A stretch of 22,914 bases of DNA from Opitutus sp. (GCA_009695065.1 SIBR01000052.1:1-22914), one strand, 5' to 3'. Positions 7,369 to 15,378 are shown, numbered from the stretch's first letter. The notes: generated by a model not told the origin, from the sequence alone. Numbers and translations: made by a program.

Positions 7369-8865
7369 TCAGCCCAGCGCGCGGCGCAGCACGTTGTGCG
7401 TGATGCGCTGCACGCGCCCGTCAGGACCGTGCGGGCGCGACCAGTGCGACCACGGCACCATGAGGCCCGGCGGCGAGGCCAGGCCCATCGCCCACCAGAT
7501 CGTCGCCGCGTTGAATACGAAATTCTTCTTCGGCCCCGGATAGATCGTAGCGGCCCACGGATTCGGCCGCGTGCCGCCGCTCAGCGCGATGCCCTCGGCC
7601 AGCACTTCCAGCCCCGGCAAATCCGGCGGATCGCCATGAAATTCCCAGCCGACGAGCCCGCGGATGACGTCCCCCTTTTTCATGCCCGTGCCCTCGAACA
7701 CCCAGTGCTCCGGCTTGGTGACGATCCAATCGCCCCCGCCGTTGCCCGGCACCATGCTCCGCCCACCGACCAGCAGGTTCTGCTCCGGTCCCTCGGTCTG
7801 AAACGGACCGTAGCCTTCCTCCCCCGGCCGCAACTTTCCGAAACGGCCCGCGCGCGTGATGATCCGATTGGGGCGCCCGTCGCTTGCAGGCCGGAAGGGC
7901 GCCACGAAACACACCGAGTCGCCGCAGAGGTACAGATGAGTGGTGCCGGCGGCGAGCGCGGCCCGGGCATTTTCATATTGCCGCAGGTCCCAATACTCGT
8001 CGTGGCCGTTGCTGAGAAAAACCTTCACCCGGGACGCGCGCGCCGGATCCACCATGTCAAGGTTCGAGCAGTAGGTAACGTCGTAACCGTGTTCCTCCAG
8101 CCAGTAGCAGAGCGGATGCTCCCAGCACAGAAATTCGCCGGAGCCGACCGACTGCGGATTCTCGTAGATCTGGCAGTATTTCCCATAGGGCCGGTCGAAG
8201 CTCACATCCACGTCGCCGGTGAGCGACCCACGCGGATGAAGGTACAGCGAATAGTTGTCGGGCCAGCGGTTGTAGGCCTGCCAGGTGTTGTCGCTGCACT
8301 GGAAAAGAATGTCTGCCGCCCGGTTGTCCCGCACGATGAAGATCACGTAGCTTTGCCAGCCCGCCACCGCGGCGCTGTCCGGCAGCAGAGTCAAACGACC
8401 GAGGTAAACGCCGCTGACCCAGTCTCCGGGAATCTTCAAGGTCGCCGACGGCTCCCACTGGCATTCGCGCAACCGCCGGGGCCCGATCTCCGGATCCGGC
8501 TGCACCCGCCCCGGAAACGGACCGAGCGTCTGCATCAGCCGCGCACCGCAGCCGCCGTAGTAGCCCATCCGGAAAATCTCGATCTGGAAACGCCCGGGCG
8601 GATTGGTGCTGACCATGATGTCGAGCGACTCGCCGGCCTCGACGCTCTGGCGCGAGCAATAGCCCTCGATAAACGGCGAGCGGAACCCGCCCGCCTTGTC
8701 CAGCCGCACGCGTGTCAACTGCCAGTCCTTCGCGCCCGGCTTGGCATTCTCGGCCCGGATGACATCCGCTCGCCGCGTTGCCGCGCCGAGCGGGCGGGCG
8801 AACGCACCCATTGAAGCGGCCACCGCGCCTTTCAACAAATCTCGCCGACCAATGGGAAATTGCAT
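7369..8865 (-). CDS. Tat-exported N,N-dimethylformamidase large-subunit-like protein
   Basis: This 498-aa protein has a twin-arginine signal (GRRDLLKGAVAASMG, 6-20), so it is likely folded in the cytoplasm and exported. The mature part resembles the C-terminal domain of the DMFase beta subunit, a mononuclear-iron amidohydrolase. Conserved family stretches include FRMGYYGG (98-105), WQAYNRWPDNYSLY (195-208), the aromatic block before NLDM, and NGHDEYW (286-292), whose tyrosine and glutamate lie in the expected active-site region. DMFase acts on dimethylformamide with a small alpha subunit, and no alpha-subunit gene is next to this one. Most homologues are uncharacterised, so the substrate is open. 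The gene is convergent with the PLP-enzyme gene, 57 bp apart, with no clear terminator between. Confidence 0.8.
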   Translation of the reverse strand: MQFPIGRRDLLKGAVAASMGAFARPLGAATRRADVIRAENAKPGAKDWQLTRVRLDKAGGFRSPFIEGYCSRQSVEAGESLDIMVSTNPPGRFQIEIFRMGYYGGCGARLMQTLGPFPGRVQPDPEIGPRRLRECQWEPSATLKIPGDWVSGVYLGRLTLLPDSAAVAGWQSYVIFIVRDNRAADILFQCSDNTWQAYNRWPDNYSLYLHPRGSLTGDVDVSFDRPYGKYCQIYENPQSVGSGEFLCWEHPLCYWLEEHGYDVTYCSNLDMVDPARASRVKVFLSNGHDEYWDLRQYENARAALAAGTTHLYLCGDSVCFVAPFRPASDGRPNRIITRAGRFGKLRPGEEGYGPFQTEGPEQNLLVGGRSMVPGNGGGDWIVTKPEHWVFEGTGMKKGDVIRGLVGWEFHGDPPDLPGLEVLAEGIALSGGTRPNPWAATIYPGPKKNFVFNAATIWWAMGLASPPGLMVPWSHWSRPHGPDGRVQRITHNVLRRALG

Positions 8866-9090
8866 TTTCAGGGGAAGTTTTTCGGGGAACGCAACGGACG
8901 GAAATTCAAACCAGGCCCGAACCGCTGGGAAAAATTCGGCGATCGATCGCGACGTTCAGGGGACGACGAGGCAAAGCCCGGCCCGATTCGCCGTCAACGG
9001 GCGAGTGCTCGAAATTTCCCGGCGGGCCAGCGGTCCTGCCTCGAGCGCTTGAACGCCTTGAAGTCCATCGCGCCGGAAACTCGCGCTCGA

Positions 9091-9636
9091 TCAGGCGGAG
9101 GCCCGACCGGCATCGGTCATGGCCACCAGCCACAAATCCACTTCTCCGGGGTGACCCTGTTTCCGAAGGGCGTCCGCGATTTGCTCCAAAGTCGGCTCGA
9201 TCACGCGGTGTTTCGGATCACCGGGCAGCCCGGGCCGGACCGCGCGGGCGATGGCCCAGCACGCCCAAGCGCGGGCGCTCCGTAGCTCGCGCCGCGGCTC
9301 GTTCATCCGGTCGGCATAGTGCTGAAAATGCACGCGGGGATTGCCGACGAAAACCTCCGGCGGCGTCTGCGCGATCGACCAGCCCATCGCCGCGTAGGGC
9401 AGCGGCCACTCCCGCAAGACCGGTTCGGTGCCGGCCAGATCGGCGCCCAACGCCCGGTCGAGACAGAGCAGCGAACGCGCCGCGAATCCCCGCTGCCAGA
9501 GGGCGTGGCCGTATTCAAGGCACGCGAAATAAAATTCCGGACCGCGATCCGCCTCCCGGAACGCGTGCAGGGCCCGCCAGTCGAGCCCGGGGCGGGGCAG
9601 CGGGAGATACGGGCAGGCGGGCAGGACCATCGACAT
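9091..9636 (-). CDS. Conserved-looking protein of unknown function (181 aa)
   Basis: I do not recognise the family. The protein has no signal peptide or membrane segment. It is rich in Arg, Ala and aromatic residues, with runs such as EFYFACLEYGHALWQRG, YAAMGWSIAQTPPE and NPRVHFQHYADRM. The helical pairs around SLLCLDRALGADL and ARAWACWAIARAV are loosely TPR- or helical-bundle-like. The ATG at 9634-9636 is chosen. A TTG start at 9721-9723 would add 29 residues of low-complexity sequence and overlap the divergent acyltransferase start. The product may act near that acyltransferase because only 80 bp separate the divergent starts, but nothing else points to a role. Confidence 0.65.
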   Translation of the reverse strand: MSMVLPACPYLPLPRPGLDWRALHAFREADRGPEFYFACLEYGHALWQRGFAARSLLCLDRALGADLAGTEPVLREWPLPYAAMGWSIAQTPPEVFVGNPRVHFQHYADRMNEPRRELRSARAWACWAIARAVRPGLPGDPKHRVIEPTLEQIADALRKQGHPGEVDLWLVAMTDAGRASA

Positions 9637-9716
9637 GCGCGCTTCGTGGCCCGGAATACCGGCCACGTCAACCGCGCGCGCCAGCGTGGTTTCGCTTGGC
9701 GGAGCCGGGGGTTTCG

Positions 9717-10433
9717 GTGACAACGGACCGCCTGAATTCCACGTCCGCCCAACCGCCGTCTCGATCCGCGCCGCCCGTCCAGGAAATTTCCGGCTGGCGG
9801 CGCACCCTGCTGTGGCCGTTCGGCCTGATCGTGCGCCTCTGGGGCAGGAGCCTGCGTTTCGAAACCTCCCCGGAGGATTTGCGCAATTACACGAAAAAGG
9901 ATGAACCGGTCGCCATCGTGCTCTGGCACAACCGCCTGTTTCTCTCGGCTGAGATCGTCCGGCGGTTTCGCGGCGGCCGGCCCACCTATGCGCTAGTGAG
10001 CGCGAGCCAGGACGGCGCCTGGCTCACGGCGTTTTTCTCCCTCGCCGGGCTTAGAACCGTGCGCGGGTCGAGCAGCCGTTTGGGCCGCGAAGCCGCCACG
10101 GCCCTCGTGGAGGTCCTGCGGGCCGGACACGATATCGGCATCACGCCCGACGGCCCGCGTGGCCCATGCTACGAGCTGAAACCCGGCGCCATCGTCGTGC
10201 CGCGGCGCACCGGCGTGCCCGTCCTGCTGATCGGGGGCGAGTTCACCGCCGCATGGCGGCTGCGCAGCTGGGACGGTTTCTACGTGCCGCGACCATTTTC
10301 GCGTGTGCGCATGCGATGCGAGCTGGTCACGAACGAACAACTCGCCGACCGGGATGCCGCGGCGGGCCGGCTGCGCGAACGCCTGCTCGCCCTTAACCCC
10401 GACCATCTCCCCCACCCGCGTCGCACGGATTAG
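9717..10433 (+). CDS. DUF374-type lysophospholipid/lipid A acyltransferase-like protein
   Basis: This 238-aa protein resembles the DUF374 branch of the LPLAT acyltransferases, which act on lipids at the inner membrane. Family marks are WHNRLF in place of the usual HxxxxD box, the strand ALVSASQDGAW, VRGSSSRLGREA, and ITPDGPRGPCYELKPGAIVV, followed by the P-V-L-L-I strand. A hydrophobic stretch near the N-terminus (TLLWPFGLIVRLWG) may seat it on the membrane. The GTG at 9717-9719 is chosen because a GGAG/GGGGG purine run precedes it and the upstream open frame has no family resemblance. It converges with the next gene so closely that the two stop codons overlap (10430-10433). The acyl acceptor is unknown; lipid A is one possibility. 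Confidence 0.85.
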   Translation: MTTDRLNSTSAQPPSRSAPPVQEISGWRRTLLWPFGLIVRLWGRSLRFETSPEDLRNYTKKDEPVAIVLWHNRLFLSAEIVRRFRGGRPTYALVSASQDGAWLTAFFSLAGLRTVRGSSSRLGREAATALVEVLRAGHDIGITPDGPRGPCYELKPGAIVVPRRTGVPVLLIGGEFTAAWRLRSWDGFYVPRPFSRVRMRCELVTNEQLADRDAAAGRLRERLLALNPDHLPHPRRTD

Positions 10434-10861
10434 AACTCAGGCGTCACCGTGACGCTCCCGCCCGCCGAAATCGTCAAATCCGGACCGACGCTCCACGTCA
10501 GATCGTTGACCAGGAATTTGAGGATAAAGGGCCGGGCCGATTTGCCGAGGGTGATTTGCCACCGGTCGTCGGCCACGCAGGTCATGAGCAGACCTTGATC
10601 CCAGCTCAGACCTGGGCCTTCGCCGCGGACGTGAAGCGTGTTGCCAAAATCGACATCGATGATCGCCGTGATGGTGGTTTCCACTGGCTTGGCGGCCGCA
10701 GCCTTCACCTTCGGGACCAGTGCGGACCTTTTCCGGGCACCGGCCGAGGCGCGGACGGGAACGGCTTTCGCCGTCTGCTTTTTCGGGGCAGGTTTGGCGG
10801 GTTTCGTCGCTGGGGCGGGCGACTTGATGGACTTCTTGTTCGTTTTCTTTATCGTGATCAT
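10430..10861 (-). CDS. Lys/Ala/Pro-rich tail fused to a CBM20-like starch-binding domain
   Basis: This 143-aa protein has two parts. Residues 1-60 form a basic low-complexity tail with about 14 lysines among alanine and proline, like bacterial histone-H1-type or other nucleic-acid-binding tails. Residues 62-143 look like a small beta-sandwich of the CBM20/CBM48 type: VRGEGPGLSWDQG (78-90), DRWQITL (99-105), FILKFLVNDLTWSVGPD (112-128) and a beta ending. Such domains bind alpha-glucans. No signal peptide is present, so a cytosolic role in binding glycogen or nucleic acid is conceivable, but neither is shown. Its TAA stop overlaps the TAG stop of the convergent acyltransferase gene. No clear Shine-Dalgarno site precedes the ATG. 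Confidence 0.7.
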   Translation of the reverse strand: MITIKKTNKKSIKSPAPATKPAKPAPKKQTAKAVPVRASAGARKRSALVPKVKAAAAKPVETTITAIIDVDFGNTLHVRGEGPGLSWDQGLLMTCVADDRWQITLGKSARPFILKFLVNDLTWSVGPDLTISAGGSVTVTPEF

Positions 10862-10872
10862 GGTGATTTTAA

Positions 10873-10910
10873 GCTACGGGACTAACCCCGGATTCAGGGA
10901 CTACCGTAGC
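10873..10910. repeat. Nested inverted repeat upstream of the CBM20-like gene
   Basis: GCTACGG (10873-10879) and CCGTAGC (10904-10910) are perfect complements. Inside them CCC can pair with GGG, and GGGACTA occurs twice in direct order (10878-10884 and 10897-10903). It lies 12-50 bp upstream of the ATG of the divergently read CBM20-like gene, so it may be an operator or a leader hairpin. The rest of the gap to the tRNA shows nothing recognisable. Confidence 0.45.
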
Positions 10911-11123
10911 AAATGGAGGGCCAACGCGCGAACCGAGTCTGCGTCAAATTCGCGTTACGACGAAACGATAGCGCAACTAGCTACGCTTCATAGCGGTTAA
11001 ATCACGACCCCCGTTGCCATCTCCAAATAAAACACCCATCGCGTGCGGCTCAATCTTGGAAAATTGCGGGAGACCCATCACCAGCCACGGGCGCCAACTG
11101 CCCGGCGCGAAGGCTTCATAAAG

Positions 11124-11199
11124 TGGTGGACCCGATCGGGATCAAACCGACGACCTCTTCGTTGCGAACGAAGCGCTCTATCAACTGAGCTACGGGCCC
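11124..11199 (-). tRNA. tRNA-Ala (anticodon CGC)
   Basis: Read on the minus strand, acceptor GGGCCCG pairs with CGGGTCC (one G-U). The D arm is GCTC/GAGC, anticodon stem CTTCG/CGAAG encloses loop TTCGCAA with anticodon CGC, and the T arm is GTCGG-TTTGATC-CCGAT. The discriminator is A and the CCA end is encoded, giving 76 nt. The CGC anticodon reads GCG alanine codons, useful in a GC-rich genome. Confidence 0.97.
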
Positions 11200-11332
11200 A
11201 TGAGAGGGGGGTGAGGTATTGGAAAATCACCGGGCGCAAGTAAACATCAATTTTCAAGCGCGCATCCGACCCCGCGCAACCGCCCGCCAGCCGCGCCCGG
11301 AAACCACGGGGCACCTCGCCCGTGCGACCGCT

Positions 11333-12340
11333 TTAAACCGGATCCACCACGTGCCGCGCAAAAATCATTTTTCCGCCAGCGGTCGGCAGGACGCTGATGA
11401 TCTCAGCATGCACCCGCCGGCCAATCAGCGGTCGCCCGCCGTTGACCACGACCATGGAGCCATCCTCGATAAAACCGATCGCCTGCCCGTCTTCCTTCCC
11501 GGGCTTCACCAGATCCACCTCCAACTGCTCGCCGAGCATCAGTTCCGGGCGCAGCGATTTGGCGAGGGCGTTGAGGTTGAGCCACGGCACGCCGTGAAAT
11601 TCCGCCATTTTGGCGAGATTGTAGTCCGTCGTGAGCAGTTTGGCGCGCATGGACTGGGCGAGAAAGACCAGCTTCGCGTCCACGTCCTCCCGCTTGGCGA
11701 TTTCGCTCTCCGAGATACGGATGTCGATGTTCTTGATCTTACGCAACTCGTTCAGCACCTCGAGCCCGCGCCGGCCGCGGGCCTGTTTGTTGGGATCCGC
11801 CGAATCCGCGACCGCACGCAGCTCATTGAGCACGAAACGCGGAATCACGAGTGCCGCACCGAGAAAGCCCGCCTCGCAGACGCGGGCAATGCGGCCGTCG
11901 ATCAGCACACTCGTGTCCACCACGACCAGGGGCACATCCACCTCGTGCGGCACAAAACGCACGTAGGGAATGATCAGGTTGAACTCATCCTTGCCCCGCA
12001 GGGCGATAACGGTCGCAAGATAACCGCAAACGAGAAAGAGGGTCAGCCGAACAAGATAAACGATCTGTTCGTCGCCCTTGTCGAGCAGCGGCGAGGTGCC
12101 GACGAGGTGCGCCACCAAAAACCCGACGGCGATGCCGAAGGTCAAAGCCGACAGCCCGCGCAACGAAAAGCCCTTCAGCATCACGTCGACGAGCACCACG
12201 AGCAGCCCGATGCACAGGCCGATGACGAGGGCGCGCCCGTGATAGCGATCCCATTCGGTGATCGTATAGCATATGAGCCAGCCGGCCGCCGCACAGAGCA
12301 CCACGAAAACCGCCCGGATCGGAAACAACGTCTTGTTCAT
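11333..12340 (-). CDS. Membrane-anchored PIN-TRAM domain protein (YacL-like)
   Basis: This 335-aa protein combines four hydrophobic segments (about 8-26, 37-55, 62-82, 95-113), a PIN ribonuclease-like domain (about 137-250) and a C-terminal TRAM domain (about 268-332). The PIN acidic residues are present: Asp142 in VVDTSVLIDG, Glu173, Asp221 and Asp239 in TTDYNL. PIN domains cut RNA and TRAM domains bind RNA or tRNA, so the protein should act on RNA at the inner membrane. Relatives of this layout (YacL type) are widespread and poorly characterised. A 38-codon membrane peptide gene ends 21 bp upstream on the same strand, suggesting co-transcription. Confidence 0.92.
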   Translation of the reverse strand: MNKTLFPIRAVFVVLCAAAGWLICYTITEWDRYHGRALVIGLCIGLLVVLVDVMLKGFSLRGLSALTFGIAVGFLVAHLVGTSPLLDKGDEQIVYLVRLTLFLVCGYLATVIALRGKDEFNLIIPYVRFVPHEVDVPLVVVDTSVLIDGRIARVCEAGFLGAALVIPRFVLNELRAVADSADPNKQARGRRGLEVLNELRKIKNIDIRISESEIAKREDVDAKLVFLAQSMRAKLLTTDYNLAKMAEFHGVPWLNLNALAKSLRPELMLGEQLEVDLVKPGKEDGQAIGFIEDGSMVVVNGGRPLIGRRVHAEIISVLPTAGGKMIFARHVVDPV

Positions 12341-12361
12341 GCGTTTTCAGTCCCGCGGAAC

Positions 12362-12478
12362 TCAGCGCAGGCGCGCAAAAAACAAGATGGACGGAAGGGC
12401 AATCATGACCGCCATCAGTGCGTAAAGAAACAGCTGGGCGCGCCGGGCGGTGCGCTTTTCAGCCTCGGTGGGTTCCAT
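12362..12478 (-). CDS. Small membrane protein (38 aa) upstream of the PIN-TRAM gene
   Basis: An ATG at 12476-12478 opens a 38-codon frame ending in TGA at 12362-12364. The product starts with a charged segment (MEPTEAEKRTARRAQ), followed by one membrane-spanning stretch of about 20 residues (LFLYALMAVMIALPSILFF) and ARLR at the end. The positive charges before the helix and the short basic tail fit a single-pass protein. Its position just ahead of the PIN-TRAM membrane protein suggests an operon partner. No Shine-Dalgarno site is clear and no named family was recognised, so the call rests on length, composition and context. Confidence 0.6.
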   Translation of the reverse strand: MEPTEAEKRTARRAQLFLYALMAVMIALPSILFFARLR

Positions 12479-12623
12479 CTGCACCAGCGCACCAAACCCA
12501 CCGCCTCAAGACAACGTTATACGCTCCAAGCGATCCCATTCACCACCCTACCGGGAGGTCGAAGTCCCGCCGGCCGCGCCATTTCGCTGGCGATGAATCC
12601 GGGTGCCTGCCAATTGAATTTCC

Positions 12624-13052
12624 GTGAAAAAACCTCCGTCGCCCACCCCCGCCTGCTGGCTCGTGAAATCGGAACCCGAGGCCTACTCGTGGGCGGATTT
12701 CGCGCGTGACGGACGCACCCCCTGGACCGGCGTGCGCAACTTTGCCGCCCGCCTGCACCTCAACGCCATGCAACCGGGCGACAAGGTGCTCTTCTACGAG
12801 AGCATGACCACGAAGGCCGTGGTGGGCGTCGCTGAAGTCACGCGCCGGGCGTTCCCCGACGACACCGCGGACGAACCCGGCTGGGTCGCCGTCGAACTCA
12901 AGGCCGTCCGGCCCTTCGCCCACCCCGTCACGCTGGCGCAGATCAAGGTGGAGCCGGCACTGGCCAAAATGGTTTTGCTGCGTATTTCCCGTCTGTCGGT
13001 GCAGCCGGTGAGCACCGTCGAATTCGCGCACCTCGTGAAAATGGGGAACTGA
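12624..13052 (+). CDS. EVE domain protein
   Basis: This 142-aa protein is essentially one EVE domain, a PUA-like fold thought to bind modified nucleobases in DNA or RNA. Typical stretches are CWLVKSEPEAYSW (11-23), TPWTGVRNFAARLHLNAM (32-49), GDKVLFYES (52-60) and VVGVAEVTR (66-74). The GTG at 12624-12626 is the only suitable start close to the domain. It lies 62 bp upstream of tyrA on the same strand and may head that operon. Its upstream region (12479-12623) is divergent from the 38-aa gene and should hold promoters for both. A role in base-modification recognition is known for the family but unproven here. Confidence 0.92.
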   Translation: MKKPPSPTPACWLVKSEPEAYSWADFARDGRTPWTGVRNFAARLHLNAMQPGDKVLFYESMTTKAVVGVAEVTRRAFPDDTADEPGWVAVELKAVRPFAHPVTLAQIKVEPALAKMVLLRISRLSVQPVSTVEFAHLVKMGN

Positions 13053-13114
13053 TCGCCCCGGCCCGCCGCGATCCCCGCTCGACACCGCGCGCGGTTTTTG
13101 CGTGTGTGCGCGCC

Positions 13115-13975
13115 ATGCCAGCCTACGTCCAACTCACGATCCTTGCTCCCGGCCTGCTCGGGGGATCGGTGGCACGTGCAGCGCGCGCCCGCGGCGTGGC
13201 GCAGCGGATCGTCTTGTGGGCGCGCCGGCCCGAGGCGCGGCTCAAGTTGCGCGAACAACCCTGGTGCGATGCCGTCGCCGACTCGCCTGAGGAGGCGGTC
13301 CGCGGCGCCAGCGTCGTCGTCATCGCGGCCCCGGTGGACAAAATCATTCCCCTGGCGCAACAGATCGCGCCCTCACTGTCCCCCGGCACTCTGGTCACGG
13401 ACGTCGGCAGTGTGAAAAGCGAGATTGCGCGCCTCGGCGAGGCCGCCCTCGGCGCGCAGGGACACTTTGTCGGGGCCCACCCGATGGCCGGCTCCGAAAA
13501 AACCGGTTGGGAGCACAGCACCGCGGGCCTTTTCGAAAGCCGCACCTGCTTCGTGACGCCGCTGGCCTCGACCGACCCGCAGGCGGTGCAGACCGCGGTG
13601 GGCTTCTGGCACGACCTCGGTGCCGAGGTCGTGACGATCGATCCCGACCGGCACGACGAGATCGTCGCGCACATCAGCCACCTGCCGCAGGTCTTGGCGA
13701 CGACCCTGTGCTCGTTTCTCACGAAGAAAAACCCCGCCTGGCGCAACTACGCCGGCGGCGGCCTGCGCGACACCACGCGGATCGCGGGGAGCGACCCGCA
13801 ATTGTGGCGCACGATTCTGGAGCAGAATCGCGACGAGGTGCTGCACGCGCTGCGCGCCTTCGAAGACGAACTGCACGGCTTCAAGGTCGCGCTGGCCAAC
13901 CGCGACTACGTCGAAGTCGTCGCCCGATTGGAGCGCGGCAAGGCGTATCGCGACCCGTTTCGCCCGCAGCCCTAG
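13115..13975 (+). CDS. tyrA: Prephenate dehydrogenase (TyrA family)
   Basis: This 286-aa cytosolic enzyme oxidises prephenate to 4-hydroxyphenylpyruvate with NAD(P), leading to tyrosine; arogenate is an alternative substrate. The dinucleotide fold opens with LTILAPGLLGGSVA (7-20), where Ala-Pro replaces the usual first Gly-x of GxGxxG. Catalytic-domain marks are VTDVGSVKS, GAHPMAGSEKTGW with the active-site histidine, DPDRHDEIVAHISHLPQ, and GGGLRDTTRIAGSDPQLW. No ACT or chorismate mutase domain is attached. The ATG at 13115 is preferred over a GTG three codons upstream. aroA follows 53 bp later, so both aromatic pathway genes are probably co-expressed. Confidence 0.93.
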   Translation: MPAYVQLTILAPGLLGGSVARAARARGVAQRIVLWARRPEARLKLREQPWCDAVADSPEEAVRGASVVVIAAPVDKIIPLAQQIAPSLSPGTLVTDVGSVKSEIARLGEAALGAQGHFVGAHPMAGSEKTGWEHSTAGLFESRTCFVTPLASTDPQAVQTAVGFWHDLGAEVVTIDPDRHDEIVAHISHLPQVLATTLCSFLTKKNPAWRNYAGGGLRDTTRIAGSDPQLWRTILEQNRDEVLHALRAFEDELHGFKVALANRDYVEVVARLERGKAYRDPFRPQP

Positions 13976-14028
13976 ATCCATCTGGCGCGCCGCCTCTCCG
14001 CCCGGCCGCGCCCTCATTTTTCGCCGCA

Positions 14029-15378
14029 ATGCCGCTGCCCGACCTGCTCCCGATCCCGCCGTTCACCCACCCGGTGCGCGGAGAAATCACGCTGCCGGGT
14101 TCCAAAAGTCTGACCAACCGCGCCCTCTTGCTCGCCGCGCTCTGCGAAGAGCCAGTGACGCTGACTGGTGCGCTATTCAGCGAGGACACGCACCTGATGG
14201 CGGAGGCGCTCCGGTGCCTGGGTTGCACCGTGGAAGCCGATGCCGCGGCCGAAACCGTGCGGGTTTCACAGCAGGGGCGTGCCTTCGCGGGCGGCGACGC
14301 TGAACTTTTCGTCGGCCTCGCCGGAACTGCGGCGCGTTTTCTCACGGCGCTGTGCGCCGCCGCACCGCGGGGTGTCTACCGCATCGACGGCGTGCCGCAG
14401 ATGCGCAAACGGCCGATGAAGCCGCTGATCGACGCGTTGCGCACGCTGGGAGCCGATATCCGCTGTCCGGGTGTCGAGGGGTTTTTCCCACTCGAAATCC
14501 ACGCGCGCGGGCTAAAGGGCGGCGCCGTGCAGATCGATGCCCGGGAAAGCAGCCAGCTGCTCTCCGCGCTGTTGATGGTTGCCCCGCTCGCCCAGACACC
14601 GGTCGAGGTGACCCTCGTCGGCGGCGTTCGCTGGCCCTTCGTGCTCATGACCACGCGGCTCATGGAGCATTTCGATCAGCCCGCGATCGAGCGCTGCGGC
14701 GGCGATGCGTTTCGCGTCAGCCGGGGCACGCCGTATCAGCTCCCGGAATGGACTTACGCCATCGAACCGGACGCGACCGCCGCCAGTTACTTTCTCGCCC
14801 TGCCCCTCGTCACGGGCGGGGAACTGAGCCTGCCGCATCTGCACGGGCCGGGTGAAGGCTTGCAGGGCGACACCGGTTTCATCGACGTGCTGCAACGCGT
14901 CGGACTGACCGCCACGCCGCTCCTCCAGCGGACGGGCCTCAAGGCGCGCGCCGTAAACGGAGCGATCCGTCATGGAGTCACCCGGGATTTCAGCGGATTT
15001 TCCGACACGTTCCTCACGCTCGCCGCGCTCGCGCCGCTGCTACAGGGACCAACGAAGATCAGCGGGATCGCACATACTCGAAAACAGGAGACGGATCGGG
15101 TCGCGGGCATGGCCCGGGAACTGACGCGACTGGGCCAGCGGGTCATCGAAACCGAGGATGCATTGGAGATTCACCCGCAGCCGCTGCGGGCGGGCCAGAC
15201 GATCGAAACCTACGGCGATCACCGGTTCGCGATGAGTTTTGGCATCCTCGGCTGCCACGACCTCGGCGGAGACGGCAAGCCGTGGCTGTCGATCAAGGAT
15301 CCCGCGTGCTGCGCCAAAACCTTTCCGCACTTTTTTGAGTTGCTGGAGGCGGCACGCCAAAAAACGTTAGCACCCTGA
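14029..15378 (+). CDS. aroA: 3-phosphoshikimate 1-carboxyvinyltransferase (EPSP synthase)
   Basis: This 449-aa enzyme joins shikimate-3-phosphate and PEP in the shikimate pathway. Marks include LPGSKSLTNRALLLAALCE (22-40) with Lys26 and Arg31, GLAGTAARF (96-104), QMRKRPMKPLIDALRTLGA, the KQETDRVAGMARELTRLG block, YGDHRFAMSFG, and DPACCAKTFPHFFELL near the end. Length matches the family. In the PEP loop the common GNAGTAxRP reads GLAGTAARF, and the proline position is phenylalanine, a site known to affect glyphosate binding in class I enzymes. The ATG at 14029 is chosen because the much longer open frame upstream only shadows tyrA. The stop TGA abuts the ATG of cmk. Confidence 0.95.
   Translation: MPLPDLLPIPPFTHPVRGEITLPGSKSLTNRALLLAALCEEPVTLTGALFSEDTHLMAEALRCLGCTVEADAAAETVRVSQQGRAFAGGDAELFVGLAGTAARFLTALCAAAPRGVYRIDGVPQMRKRPMKPLIDALRTLGADIRCPGVEGFFPLEIHARGLKGGAVQIDARESSQLLSALLMVAPLAQTPVEVTLVGGVRWPFVLMTTRLMEHFDQPAIERCGGDAFRVSRGTPYQLPEWTYAIEPDATAASYFLALPLVTGGELSLPHLHGPGEGLQGDTGFIDVLQRVGLTATPLLQRTGLKARAVNGAIRHGVTRDFSGFSDTFLTLAALAPLLQGPTKISGIAHTRKQETDRVAGMARELTRLGQRVIETEDALEIHPQPLRAGQTIETYGDHRFAMSFGILGCHDLGGDGKPWLSIKDPACCAKTFPHFFELLEAARQKTLAP

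Noticed and set aside
7396..8814. 472-codon plus-strand frame within the DMFase-like gene
   Set aside because: It mirrors a clear minus-strand gene with a Tat signal and conserved motifs.
8778..9716. Long upstream part of the acyltransferase frame
   Set aside because: The DUF374 domain begins after the GTG at 9717. The upstream translation is Arg/Pro-rich and covers the minus-strand gene at 9091-9636.
11219..12709. 496-codon plus-strand frame over the PIN-TRAM gene
   Set aside because: The minus strand encodes a recognisable membrane PIN-TRAM protein, and the plus product shows no domain.
13507..14028. Upstream extension of the aroA frame
   Set aside because: It overlaps tyrA in another frame and lacks family resemblance; EPSP synthase begins at 14029.
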